A stretch of 64,000 nt of DNA, from the NCBI RefSeq assembly GCF_000143965.1, contig NC_014365.1, forward strand, positions 833,501-897,500, read 5' to 3'. This document shows positions 49,984-57,929 of this stretch, piece after piece (within the stretch, counting starts at the first letter, position 1; each line of letters opens with the position of its first letter). A program made the position numbers and the translations under genes. Under the pieces are notes generated by a model. It was not told the origin of the DNA. It saw only the letters and a list, made by a program, of their open reading frames with translations, and made no database searches. Source of the DNA: Desulfarculus baarsii DSM 2075 (GTDB lineage: Bacteria; Desulfobacterota; Desulfarculia; Desulfarculales; Desulfarculaceae).

Positions 49984-50265
49984 ATGAACGACCGCACGTG
50001 CAAGAGGTGTTCGGTGGCCAGGGTCAACGCCCTGGTGGGGGCTTATCGCCTGGCGCACCAGGCCGGGGACGGCCGGAGCTTGGAGCGGCTGCGCCTGGTG
50101 GCCCGGGAGGTCGGCCGCGAACTGCCGGCGGCGGCCGAGCTGTTGCGGTCGGGCCTGGCCGAACAAGAGCTGCGCGCCCTGTGCTGGAACGTCTCGTCGT
50201 TTCTCAGCGACCAGCAGGTGGAGCTGATCTTCGACCTGAAGCTTAGGCCGCCGGGCCCGCGCTGA
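49984..50265 (+). CDS. Small CxxC protein of unknown function
   Basis: A 93-residue protein not recognised: MNDRTCKRCSVARVNALVGA at the start, then helical, Leu/Arg-rich sequence ending FLSDQQVELIFDLKLRPPG. The N-terminal CxxC could bind metal or act in redox chemistry (inference). It lies between the HdrB-like gene (147-base gap) and the sigma-54 activator (37-base gap) on the same strand, so it is probably co-transcribed. Start site support is weak and a longer form from 49933 is possible. Confidence 0.5.
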   Translation: MNDRTCKRCSVARVNALVGAYRLAHQAGDGRSLERLRLVAREVGRELPAAAELLRSGLAEQELRALCWNVSSFLSDQQVELIFDLKLRPPGPR

Positions 50266-50302
50266 GCGCGCCAGCCCCGGCCGGGAGCCAAGACCGCCGA
50301 CC

Positions 50303-52036
50303 ATGATTGATTCGGCCGAAAAAAACGCGCCGCCCTCCCTGGCCGGCGACGGCGTGTTGCTCTTGGACAGCGCGCTGATGATCATGGGCCTGAACATGAC
50401 CGCCCGGCACCTGCTGGGCGGCGGCGTGGAGCCGGGCCAGCATTTTCGGCCAGAGCGTTTTTTTCGCGGCGAGGGGCTCGACGAGGTCGTCGGGGCCATC
50501 GGCGCGGCCCTGGGCCGGGGCGAAAGCCGCCTGGGCCTGCGCGCGGCCATGACCGACGCCACCGGCCACACCTTCAGCGCCGATTGCGCGGCCAGCCCCT
50601 TTTTCGAGCGGCCCGGGCGCATCGGCGGGGTGATCTTCAACTTCCGCGACGTCGACTTCGCGCCCCTGCGCGAGGGCCGCTTCGAGCCTTCCGAGCGCCT
50701 GCCCGAAATGCCACGCATGGCCTATTCGGCCCTGGTCGACAACCTGGCCGAGGGCATTTTCACCATCAACACCCGCTGGCGCATCACCTCGTTCAACCAG
50801 GCCGCCGAGCGCCTGACCGGCTATCGTCGCCAGGAGGTGCTGGGCCGCCACTGCTGGGACATTTTTCGCTCCGACCTCTGCGAAGCGGGCTGCCCCCTGC
50901 GCACGACCTTGGACAGCGGGGTGACGCGCATGGATCAGGACGTGCGCATGCTGCACAAGGAGGGCAAGCGCCTGGGCATCCTGGTCAACACCAGCGTGAT
51001 CAAGGACGCCGGCGGGACCGTGGTGGGCGCGGTGGAGACCTTCCGCCCCCTGCTGGAGCAGGAACAGGCCCAGGATGTCGGTGACAACGGGCCCCATTTC
51101 ACCGACATCATCGGCCAGAGCCAGCCCATGCGGCGGCTGTTCGAGATGCTGCCCGACGTGGCGGCCTCGGAGGCCAGCGTGCTGATTCAGGGCGAGAGCG
51201 GCACGGGCAAGGAGCTGTTCGCCCGGGCCATCCACCACAACTCGCCGCGCCGCCAGGGGCCGTTCGTGGCGGTCAACTGCTCGGCCCTGGCCGAGACGCT
51301 CCTGGAGTCGGAGATGTTCGGCCACGAAAAGGCCGCCTTCACCGGCGCGGTGCGTTCGCGGGTGGGCCGGTTCGAACTGGCCAGGGGCGGCACGCTGTTT
51401 TTGGACGAGATCGGCGAACTCAAGCCCGAGTTGCAGGTCAAGCTGCTGCGCGTGCTGGAGCAGAAGGTCTTCGAGCGGGTGGGCGGCACCAGGCTGATCA
51501 CCATGGACGCGCGCATCATCAGCGCCACCAACCGCGACCTGGGCCAGGCCCTCAAGGACGGCCGCTTCCGCGAGGACTTGTTCTACCGCCTGCGCACGGT
51601 GCCGATGACTTTGCCGCCGCTCCGCCGCCGCCAGGGCGACATGCCGCTGCTGGTGCGCGGCTTTATCGAAAAGCTCAATGTCAAATACAACAAGCAGGTG
51701 CGCTCGGTCGACCCCAAGGTGATGAAAGTATTCAATAACTACGCCTGGCCCGGCAACGTGCGCGAGTTGGAGCGGGTCATGGAGCACGCCTTTGTCTTCG
51801 TGCGCGGCCCGGTGATTTTTCCGCACAATCTGCCGGCGCTGGACGAGTTCGCCCACGAGCGGCTCTCCGGCCCGGCCGCTGCGGACCGGCCCCCCCGGCC
51901 GGGCCAGGACGGCGAACGCGAGGCCATCGCCGAGGCCCTGCGCAAGGCCGGCGGCCGTCGTGGCGAGGCGGCGGCGCTTTTGGGCCTGAGCCGGACGTCT
52001 TTGTGGCGGCGGATGAAGGCGCTGGGCCTGGCCTGA
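50303..52036 (+). CDS. PAS-containing sigma-54-dependent transcriptional activator
   Basis: A 577-residue enhancer-binding protein: a degenerate N-terminal PAS-like region (about 15-120), a second PAS domain (about 148-260) with the cysteine cluster CWDIFRSDLCEAGC, a sigma-54 AAA+ domain with Walker A GESGTGKE (297-304) and FLDEIGEL, and a C-terminal Fis-type helix-turn-helix (AAALLGLSRTSLWRRMKALG). The sigma-54 contact loop reads A344-AFTGA where GAFTGA is normal. The PAS cysteines suggest a redox or iron-sulfur sensor (inference). It lies directly upstream of a sigma-54 promoter and downstream of another, so it is the obvious candidate activator of both redox operons. Confidence 0.92.
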   Translation: MIDSAEKNAPPSLAGDGVLLLDSALMIMGLNMTARHLLGGGVEPGQHFRPERFFRGEGLDEVVGAIGAALGRGESRLGLRAAMTDATGHTFSADCAASPFFERPGRIGGVIFNFRDVDFAPLREGRFEPSERLPEMPRMAYSALVDNLAEGIFTINTRWRITSFNQAAERLTGYRRQEVLGRHCWDIFRSDLCEAGCPLRTTLDSGVTRMDQDVRMLHKEGKRLGILVNTSVIKDAGGTVVGAVETFRPLLEQEQAQDVGDNGPHFTDIIGQSQPMRRLFEMLPDVAASEASVLIQGESGTGKELFARAIHHNSPRRQGPFVAVNCSALAETLLESEMFGHEKAAFTGAVRSRVGRFELARGGTLFLDEIGELKPELQVKLLRVLEQKVFERVGGTRLITMDARIISATNRDLGQALKDGRFREDLFYRLRTVPMTLPPLRRRQGDMPLLVRGFIEKLNVKYNKQVRSVDPKVMKVFNNYAWPGNVRELERVMEHAFVFVRGPVIFPHNLPALDEFAHERLSGPAAADRPPRPGQDGEREAIAEALRKAGGRRGEAAALLGLSRTSLWRRMKALGLA

Positions 52037-52149
52037 GTGTTGCAAGTCGTTTCACCTGTTTCGTCTCTTGTTTCAATGGCAATAAATCAATAAATTCAAA
52101 GTGTTATCCTGTCGTGAGCCCTGAATGGTCCGCTGAACGGGCGGCTGAA

Positions 52150-52168
52150 TGAAACCTCAGTCGTTTCA
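52150..52168 (+). promoter_or_regulatory. Likely upstream activator site
   Basis: Palindrome TGAAACCTCAGTCGTTTCA (TGAAAC-N7-GTTTCA), centred about 70 bases upstream of the -24/-12 promoter at 52230. More GTTTCA copies lie between 52050 and 52078. Position and dyad symmetry suit a Fis-type enhancer-binding protein. Confidence 0.6.
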
Positions 52169-52229
52169 ATTCTCCTATCTGGTATTACCATTTATCGCTT
52201 TTGTTAGTGTTTTCACTATATTGACCGGC

Positions 52230-52245
52230 TGGCCCGACTTTTGCT
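52230..52245 (+). promoter_or_regulatory. Sigma-54 promoter for the NuoEFG-like/HdrA operon
   Basis: TGGCCCG-ACTT-TTGCT: GG at 52231-52232 and GC at 52243-52244, 10 bases apart, a close match to TGGCACG-N4-TTGCW. It lies 53 bases before the NuoE-like start, in a 260-base gap that is AT-rich and otherwise holds only the activator sites. Confidence 0.78.
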
Positions 52246-52297
52246 CTGCTTGAGGCCAAAGCGGCCGCGCCTGGCCGCTTTGGCAAAGGAGGTTTCA

Positions 52298-52762
52298 ATG
52301 AGCGCGCAAGCAGTGCAACTGGATGAGCTGATCGACAGATATCCGGCCAAACCCGAATATCTCATATTTTTGCTGCAAGACATTCAGGCGGCCTACGGCT
52401 ACATCTCGCCCGAGGCCATGGACCGCGTCTGTGACCACGCCGGTGTGCCCAAGAGCAGGGCCTATTCGGTGGCCACTTTTTATCAATCCTTCAGCCTGAA
52501 GCCCAAGGGTGAGCACAAGATTCGCGTGTGCATGGGCACGGCCTGTCACCTCAAGGGCGCGCAACGTCTGGCCGACGCGGTGGAGCGCAAGTTGGGCATC
52601 AAGCCCGACGAAACGTCGCCAGACCTCAAGTTCTCCCTGGAGGCGGTCCACTGCCTGGGCGCCTGCGCCATGGCGCCGGTGGTGGTTGTCGATGACGAAT
52701 ATCACGCCGGCGCGACCCCCGGCAAGCTGGACAAGCTGCTAGACAACGTGGCCCGAGACTAG
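52298..52762 (+). CDS. NuoE-like [2Fe-2S] subunit
   Basis: A 154-residue thioredoxin-like [2Fe-2S] protein with the four-cysteine pattern of NuoE/HoxE/HydC: CMGTAC at about 78-83 and CLGAC at about 119-123. An N-terminal helical part (LIFLLQDIQAAYGYI, VATFYQSFSLKPKGEH) is typical. It would relay electrons from the flavin of the NuoF-like partner. AAGGAGG lies just upstream of ATG 52298. It opens the sigma-54-controlled operon. Confidence 0.93.
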   Translation: MSAQAVQLDELIDRYPAKPEYLIFLLQDIQAAYGYISPEAMDRVCDHAGVPKSRAYSVATFYQSFSLKPKGEHKIRVCMGTACHLKGAQRLADAVERKLGIKPDETSPDLKFSLEAVHCLGACAMAPVVVVDDEYHAGATPGKLDKLLDNVARD

Positions 52763-52783
52763 GGTCCGGCGGGAGAAGTCCTG

Positions 52784-54685
52784 ATGGCAAAAGCAATATC
52801 GATGGAGAGCCTGTCGGAGTTTCGCTTGGCCTCGCGCCAGGCGCTGGACGACCTGCGCCAGCAGATTCTGGCCGCCAAGGATCCGGCCAAGACCGAGATC
52901 GTGGTCTGTCATGGCACCGGCTGCCTGGCGGCCGGCAGTCCCAAGGTCACCGAGGCCATGCGCAAGGCCCTGGCCGAGGCCGACCTGGACATTGAAGTGC
53001 GTCCGGGGATCAAGACCACCGGCTGTCACGGTTTCTGTTCCCGCGGGCCGCTGGTGATCATCCAGCCCGAGGGCATTTTCTACCAAAAAGTCAAACCCGA
53101 GGATGTCGGCGAGATCATCCAAAGCACCATCATCGAGGGCCAGCCGGTGGAGCGCCTGCTCTACCGCAACCCCAACACCGGTGAAAAGATCATCAAGGCC
53201 GCCGACATACCTTTCTACAACCTGCAACAGCGGGTGGTTTTGCGCAATATCGGCCGCATCGACCCCACCGATATCGCCGACTCCATCGCCATCGGCAGTT
53301 ATCAGGCCCTGGCCAAGGCCCTGCTCGAGATGACGCCGGAACACGTGGTGCGCGAGGTCGAAAAGTCGGGTCTGCGCGGCCGTGGCGGCGCGGGCTTCCC
53401 CACCGGCCGCAAGTGGCGCGGGGCCATGGCCGCGGCCAAGAAAAAGGGCGGGCCGGTCTACGTGGTCTGCAACGGCGACGAAGGCGACCCCGGCGCGTTC
53501 ATGGACTGCATGGTCATGGAGGGCGACCCCCACGCCGTCATCGAGGGCATGATCCTGGGGGCCTTCGCCCTGGGGGCCCATCAGGGCTTCATCTACGTGC
53601 GCGCCGAGTATCCGGTGGCCATCAAGCACCTCACCATGGCCATGGATCAAGCCCGGACCCTGGGCCTTTTGGGCGAAAACATCCTGGGCTCGGGCTTCAG
53701 CTTCGACATTCAGATCAACCGTGGCGCGGGCGCTTTTGTCTGCGGCGAATCCACGGCCCTGTTCACCTCCATCGAGGGCAAGGCCGGCGAGCCCCGGCCC
53801 AAGTACGTCCGTTCGGCCGAGGAGGGCCTGTGGGGCAAACCCACGGTGCTCAACAATGTCGAGACCTGGGCCAACGTGCCCCAGATCATCGAAAACGGCG
53901 GCCAGTGGTTCGCCGGCATCGGCGTGCCCCACAGCACCGGCACCAAGGTCTTTTCGCTGGTGGGCAAGGTCAACAACGTGGGCCTGGTCGAGGTGCCCAT
54001 GGGCGTGCCGCTGAGGACCATCGTCGAGGACATCGGCGGCGGCGTGCCCGGCGGCAAGCCCTTCAAGGCCGTGCAGACCGGTGGGCCCTCGGGCGGCTGT
54101 CTGCCCTACGCCCTGCGTGATGTGGCGGTGGATTTCGACTCGCTGACCAAGGCCGGCTCGATGATGGGTTCGGGCGGCATGATCGTCATGGACGAGCGCG
54201 ATTGCGTGGTCGACGTGGCCCGCTACTTCCTGCGTTTTCTCGAGGAGGAATCCTGCGGCAAGTGCCTGCCCTGCCGCCTGGGCGTGACCAGGCTGCGCGA
54301 GATGCTCGACGAAATCAGCGCCGGCCGCGGCAAGGAGGAGGACATCGAGGCCATCCTCAGCTTGTCGGCGGCGGTCAAGGACGGCTCGCTGTGCGCCCTC
54401 GGCGGCAGCGCGCCCAATCCGGTGCTGACCACGCTCAAGTATTTCCGCGACGAATACCTGGCCCACATCACCGACAAGAAATGCCCGGCCGGCGTGTGCA
54501 AGGAGCTCATCACCTTCGCCATCGACGTCGACAAATGCACCGGTTGCGGCTCTTGCGCCCGCTTGTGCCCCCAGTCGGCCGTCAGCGGCGAAAAGAAAAA
54601 GCCGCACCAGATCGACCAGTCCCTCTGCATCCGTTGCGGCGTTTGCTACGATTCGTGCAAATTTGGCGCGGTGGTGATTTCCTGA
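52784..54685 (+). CDS. NuoF-like NADH-binding flavoprotein with extra ferredoxin domains
   Basis: A 633-residue subunit of the HydB/NuoF type. It has an N-terminal thioredoxin-like [2Fe-2S] domain (CHGTGC near 40, CHGFC near 78), an FMN/NADH domain with GLRGRGGAGFPTGRKW, CNGDEGDPGAF and GAGAFVCGEST, the N3-type motif SCGKCLPCRLG, and two C-terminal [4Fe-4S] ferredoxin motifs (CTGCGSCARLC, CIRCGVCYDSC). This is the NAD(H)-reactive component of hydrogenase, formate dehydrogenase or Hdr-linked bifurcating complexes. No hydrogenase gene is adjacent; the partner here is HdrA-like. Confidence 0.93.
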   Translation: MAKAISMESLSEFRLASRQALDDLRQQILAAKDPAKTEIVVCHGTGCLAAGSPKVTEAMRKALAEADLDIEVRPGIKTTGCHGFCSRGPLVIIQPEGIFYQKVKPEDVGEIIQSTIIEGQPVERLLYRNPNTGEKIIKAADIPFYNLQQRVVLRNIGRIDPTDIADSIAIGSYQALAKALLEMTPEHVVREVEKSGLRGRGGAGFPTGRKWRGAMAAAKKKGGPVYVVCNGDEGDPGAFMDCMVMEGDPHAVIEGMILGAFALGAHQGFIYVRAEYPVAIKHLTMAMDQARTLGLLGENILGSGFSFDIQINRGAGAFVCGESTALFTSIEGKAGEPRPKYVRSAEEGLWGKPTVLNNVETWANVPQIIENGGQWFAGIGVPHSTGTKVFSLVGKVNNVGLVEVPMGVPLRTIVEDIGGGVPGGKPFKAVQTGGPSGGCLPYALRDVAVDFDSLTKAGSMMGSGGMIVMDERDCVVDVARYFLRFLEEESCGKCLPCRLGVTRLREMLDEISAGRGKEEDIEAILSLSAAVKDGSLCALGGSAPNPVLTTLKYFRDEYLAHITDKKCPAGVCKELITFAIDVDKCTGCGSCARLCPQSAVSGEKKKPHQIDQSLCIRCGVCYDSCKFGAVVIS

Positions 54686-54716
54686 CGGCCGACGCCTGGC
54701 CGATGGAGGCATAGCG

Positions 54717-55322
54717 ATGATTAAATTTACGATCAACGACCAGGTAGTCGAGGCCCAGCCCGGTTGGACCGTGTTGGAGACCGCCCGGCACTATGGCCTG
54801 CACATACCAACCCTGTGCTACCATGAGGCGGTCAGCCCGTCGGGGGCCTGTCGGCTGTGCGTGGTGGAGCTGCGCGACGGCGATTGGTCCAAGGTGGTGA
54901 TCAGCTGCATGTACCCGGTGGCCGAGGGCATCAATATCTACACCGACAGCCCCAAGGTGCAGAACGTGCGGCGCTGGATCCTGGAGATGCTCCTGGCCCA
55001 GTGCCCGGCCGCCAAGGAGGTTCGTGACCTGGCCGCCCAATATGGCGTGACCAAGACCCGCTTCAAGATCAACGACCCCAACGAGGACTGCATGCTCTGC
55101 GGGTTGTGCGTGCGGGTTTGCGAGGAGGTCGTGGGGGCCAAGGCCATCTCCACCGTGGGCCGCGGCGCGCACAAGCAGGTCGCCCCGCCCTACATGCAGC
55201 CCACCGACGACTGCGTGGCCTGCGGCTCGTGCCTGACCATCTGCCCCACCGGGGCCATGGCTCGGCGGTTCGACATGTTGCGCGGCAAGCCCAAGGTGAT
55301 CTTGGGCGCCGGGTCCAAGTAG
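54717..55322 (+). CDS. NuoG/HoxU-like small iron-sulfur protein
   Basis: A 201-residue protein with an N-terminal plant-type [2Fe-2S] domain (C34, C45, C48, C64) and two [4Fe-4S] sites (C125, C128, C131, C135 and C166, C169, C172, C176). It corresponds to the front part of NuoG or to HoxU. The His-Cys3 cluster of NuoG, expected in between, is missing: the stretch reads LLAQCPAAKEVRDLAAQYGV with a single Cys. There is no catalytic H-cluster or molybdopterin domain. It probably passes electrons from the NuoF-like protein to the HdrA-like protein encoded next. Confidence 0.88.
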   Translation: MIKFTINDQVVEAQPGWTVLETARHYGLHIPTLCYHEAVSPSGACRLCVVELRDGDWSKVVISCMYPVAEGINIYTDSPKVQNVRRWILEMLLAQCPAAKEVRDLAAQYGVTKTRFKINDPNEDCMLCGLCVRVCEEVVGAKAISTVGRGAHKQVAPPYMQPTDDCVACGSCLTICPTGAMARRFDMLRGKPKVILGAGSK

Positions 55323-55340
55323 GCCCGAAGGAGGATGGAC

Positions 55341-57773
55341 ATGGGTAACGACTATAAAATCGGCGTCTTCCTCTGCCAATGCGGCGGGCGCGTCTCTCCG
55401 GCGGTGGACCTGGCCAAGTTGACCGAGCTGATCATGGCCGACGGCCTGGTCGCTCACTGCCAGACGCTGCCTTTTTCCTGCCAGGCCCCGGGCCTGGCCG
55501 AGATCAACAAGGCCGTGACCGAACTGGGCCTCGATCGGCTGATCGTGGCCGGCTGCGAATCGCGGTTGATGGCCAAGCGCTTCGAGGATGAGCTGGCCGC
55601 CGTCGGCCTGCGCAAGGGCCAGATCGAGGTGGTCAACCTGCGCGACCACGTGGCCGCCGTGCACGAACTGGCCCCCGAGGCCATGGCCGAAAAGGGCGCG
55701 CGCCTGATTTTGGCCGCCGCCGCCGGCCTGGCCGCCATGGTCCCCAGCGTCGAGGCCAAGGTCGAGCTCAACGGCCCGGTGATGATCGTTGGCGGCGGCG
55801 TCGCCAGCTACGCGGCGGCCCACGAACTGGCCGGCCGTGGCGTCGAGGCGATCATGACCGCCTACACCGACAACATCTGGGACGAACTGCGCATGCTCCA
55901 CGAGCATTATCCCGGCGAGCGGCTTTACTACCCCCGCCTGGAGCAGGTCATGCGCGAGGTGGAGCAGAGCCCCCTGGTGCGGCGCATCACCGTGGGCGAA
56001 CTGTCGGGTCTGCTGGGCCGCACCGGCGATTACACCGTCTCCTTCGCCAGCCCCGAGGGCGGGCCGGCCCGCGCCTACCAGGCCGGGGCGGTCATCGCCT
56101 GCCTGGACGGCGAGATGCAGAACCAGGGCAGCGACTTCGGTCACGACGGCGTCAGCGTCATCTGCCACACCGAGGCCGAGGAGCTGTTCTGGGTCAAGGG
56201 CACGCCCAAGGGCCGCTATGTGTTCTGGATCAACGACTACGAGGCGGGTCTGGGTCAGTTCGCCTATCTTTCGTCGCGGGCGGCCTGGAACATGGCCCGC
56301 TACGTGCGCGAAAACAACAAACTGGCCGACGTGACCATCCTCTACAACCACAAGATGCAGATTCCGCTTTCGGCCAGCGAGCGCAAGCACAGCCGCGAGC
56401 TGGAGGTCAAGTGGCTGGCCTATGACGGGGCCCTGCGGCCCACCGTGCAGGCCGGCTACCTGACCTACTGCGACCCGGCCGACGCCACCGAAAAAGAGCT
56501 GGCCTGGGACCGCCTGGTGCTCAGCCCGCGGCGCGCGGTGGGCCTGGAGGCCCGGCGCGTGGCCGAGATCCTGGGCCTGCACGCCCACGACAACGGCTTT
56601 TTGTTGCAAAACCACGCCAAGGTGCGGCCGGAGATGCACGGCCGCGACGAAACGCCCCTGGCCGGCAGCGCCAGCTATCCTTGCGACCTCTCCGAGGCCC
56701 TGCGCCAGGGCCGGCGGGTGGCCCAGCAGATCGCCGAACTCTACGACAAGGCCAAGGCCGGCCAGCTTCACGCGCCGCGCATGGTCTGCGTGGTCGATGA
56801 ATCCAAGTGCATTGGCTGCGGCCTGTGCAAGGAGATCTGCGACTGTGGCGGCATCGAGCCCGTGCAGGGCCGGGGCGGCAACATCCCCCGTCACGTCGAC
56901 CCCATGCTCTGCACCGGCGGCGGCACCTGCGCGGCGGCCTGCCCCTATCACGCCCTGACCCTGCAAAACAACTCCACCGCCCAGCGCGAGGCCCGGGCGG
57001 GCAAGCTGGCCGCCCAACTGGGCGAGCTGGACGTGCTGGCCTATGGCTGCGCCTGGGGTGGCCTGGCCGCCGCCGACAACGCCGGGTCCAAGGGCCTGGC
57101 CTACGACCCCCGCCTGCACCTGCTGCCGGTGGGCTGCATCGGCCAGCTCGACCCATCGGTGCTGGCCCGGGCCTTCCTCGACGGGGCCAACGGCGTGCTG
57201 TTGTTGGGCTGCCCGCCCGAGTCGTGCCACCATTCCTATGGCCTGGACCACACCTGGAGCCGCGTGAGCTTGCTCAAAAAGCTCCTGGGCCTGTGCGGCT
57301 TCGACCGGCGGCGCATCGCCCTGGCCCACTGCGACATGAACCAGCCCGCCGCTTTCATCAACTCGGTCAACGCGTTCCTGGCCACCATCGAGCAACTGGG
57401 GCCCATCGAGCGCACGCCGCAGAACGTCGAAAAGCTCCAGGGCGTCTACGACACCGTCAACAACTCGCGGGTGCGCTGGGTGCTGGGCGCCAGCCTGCGG
57501 CGGCCCTGGGAAGAGGTCTACCCCGGCGATCAGCGCAACGCCCTCAACTACGACCGCGACCTGCTGGGCGTCATCGGCGAGGAACTGGTCGCCAGCCGGG
57601 TGCGCCGCGTGTTGCAGCGTGAAAAGCGGCCCATGCCGGTGAGCGAACTGGTCGAGGCCATCGCCGAAAAGCAGGACGCCATCATGGACAGCCTGCACGA
57701 AATGGTCTCCGAGGGCCTGATCCATCGCCAGCACAGGGACGGCGAGGCCATCTACACCTTGCCCCTGCGTTAG
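55341..57773 (+). CDS. HdrA-MvhD fusion with C-terminal winged helix
   Basis: An 810-residue protein. The HdrA-like part has the N-terminal GVFLCQCGGRVSP, AGCESRL and a FAD-binding loop VMIVGGGVASYAAAHELAGR (about residues 146-165). Two ferredoxin-like motifs follow near 490-535: CIGCGLCKEIC, and CTGGGTCAAAC, which lacks its second Cys. An MvhD/FrhD-type domain covers about 555-680 (YGCAWGG, LLPVGCIGQLDP, LLLGCPPESCHHSYG). The last 60 residues resemble a winged helix (MPVSELVEAIAEKQDAIMD, SEGLIHRQHRDGEAIY). HdrA flavins bifurcate electrons in characterised complexes. Start ATG 55341 sits 6 bases after AAGGAGG. Confidence 0.85.
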   Translation: MGNDYKIGVFLCQCGGRVSPAVDLAKLTELIMADGLVAHCQTLPFSCQAPGLAEINKAVTELGLDRLIVAGCESRLMAKRFEDELAAVGLRKGQIEVVNLRDHVAAVHELAPEAMAEKGARLILAAAAGLAAMVPSVEAKVELNGPVMIVGGGVASYAAAHELAGRGVEAIMTAYTDNIWDELRMLHEHYPGERLYYPRLEQVMREVEQSPLVRRITVGELSGLLGRTGDYTVSFASPEGGPARAYQAGAVIACLDGEMQNQGSDFGHDGVSVICHTEAEELFWVKGTPKGRYVFWINDYEAGLGQFAYLSSRAAWNMARYVRENNKLADVTILYNHKMQIPLSASERKHSRELEVKWLAYDGALRPTVQAGYLTYCDPADATEKELAWDRLVLSPRRAVGLEARRVAEILGLHAHDNGFLLQNHAKVRPEMHGRDETPLAGSASYPCDLSEALRQGRRVAQQIAELYDKAKAGQLHAPRMVCVVDESKCIGCGLCKEICDCGGIEPVQGRGGNIPRHVDPMLCTGGGTCAAACPYHALTLQNNSTAQREARAGKLAAQLGELDVLAYGCAWGGLAAADNAGSKGLAYDPRLHLLPVGCIGQLDPSVLARAFLDGANGVLLLGCPPESCHHSYGLDHTWSRVSLLKKLLGLCGFDRRRIALAHCDMNQPAAFINSVNAFLATIEQLGPIERTPQNVEKLQGVYDTVNNSRVRWVLGASLRRPWEEVYPGDQRNALNYDRDLLGVIGEELVASRVRRVLQREKRPMPVSELVEAIAEKQDAIMDSLHEMVSEGLIHRQHRDGEAIYTLPLR

Positions 57774-57829
57774 AAACGCCCACCACCCGGTCACGGGGGG
57801 CCGCCACCCCCCGCCTTGACCGCAAGCCC

Positions 57830-57868
57830 GCCCCGGCCGCTGGTAATGTGCTTGCCAGCGGTCGGGGC
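57830..57868 (+). terminator. Strong hairpin after the HdrA-like gene
   Basis: GCCCCGGCCGCTGG (57830-57843) pairs with CCAGCGGTCGGGGC (57855-57868), a 14-bp stem with one G-U pair and an 11-base loop, 56 bases after the stop. Only short T runs follow, so it may be a weak or Rho-assisted terminator. Confidence 0.55.
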
Positions 57869-57929
57869 TTGGCTTATCCTGAAGGCCTTGCCGGGAAGCA
57901 CTCTCACCACGCCCGGCCGGGGAAGACGC

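Noticed and set aside
52784-55322. NuoF/NuoG-like genes as parts of respiratory complex I or an [FeFe] hydrogenase
   Set aside because: No membrane Nuo subunits and no H-cluster domain are present; the neighbouring gene is HdrA-like.
57841-57857. Possible sigma-54 element TGGTAATGTGCTTGCC before ahbA
   Set aside because: GG and GC are correctly spaced, but the -24 half lacks the CAC core and the site is largely inside the loop and arms of a hairpin.
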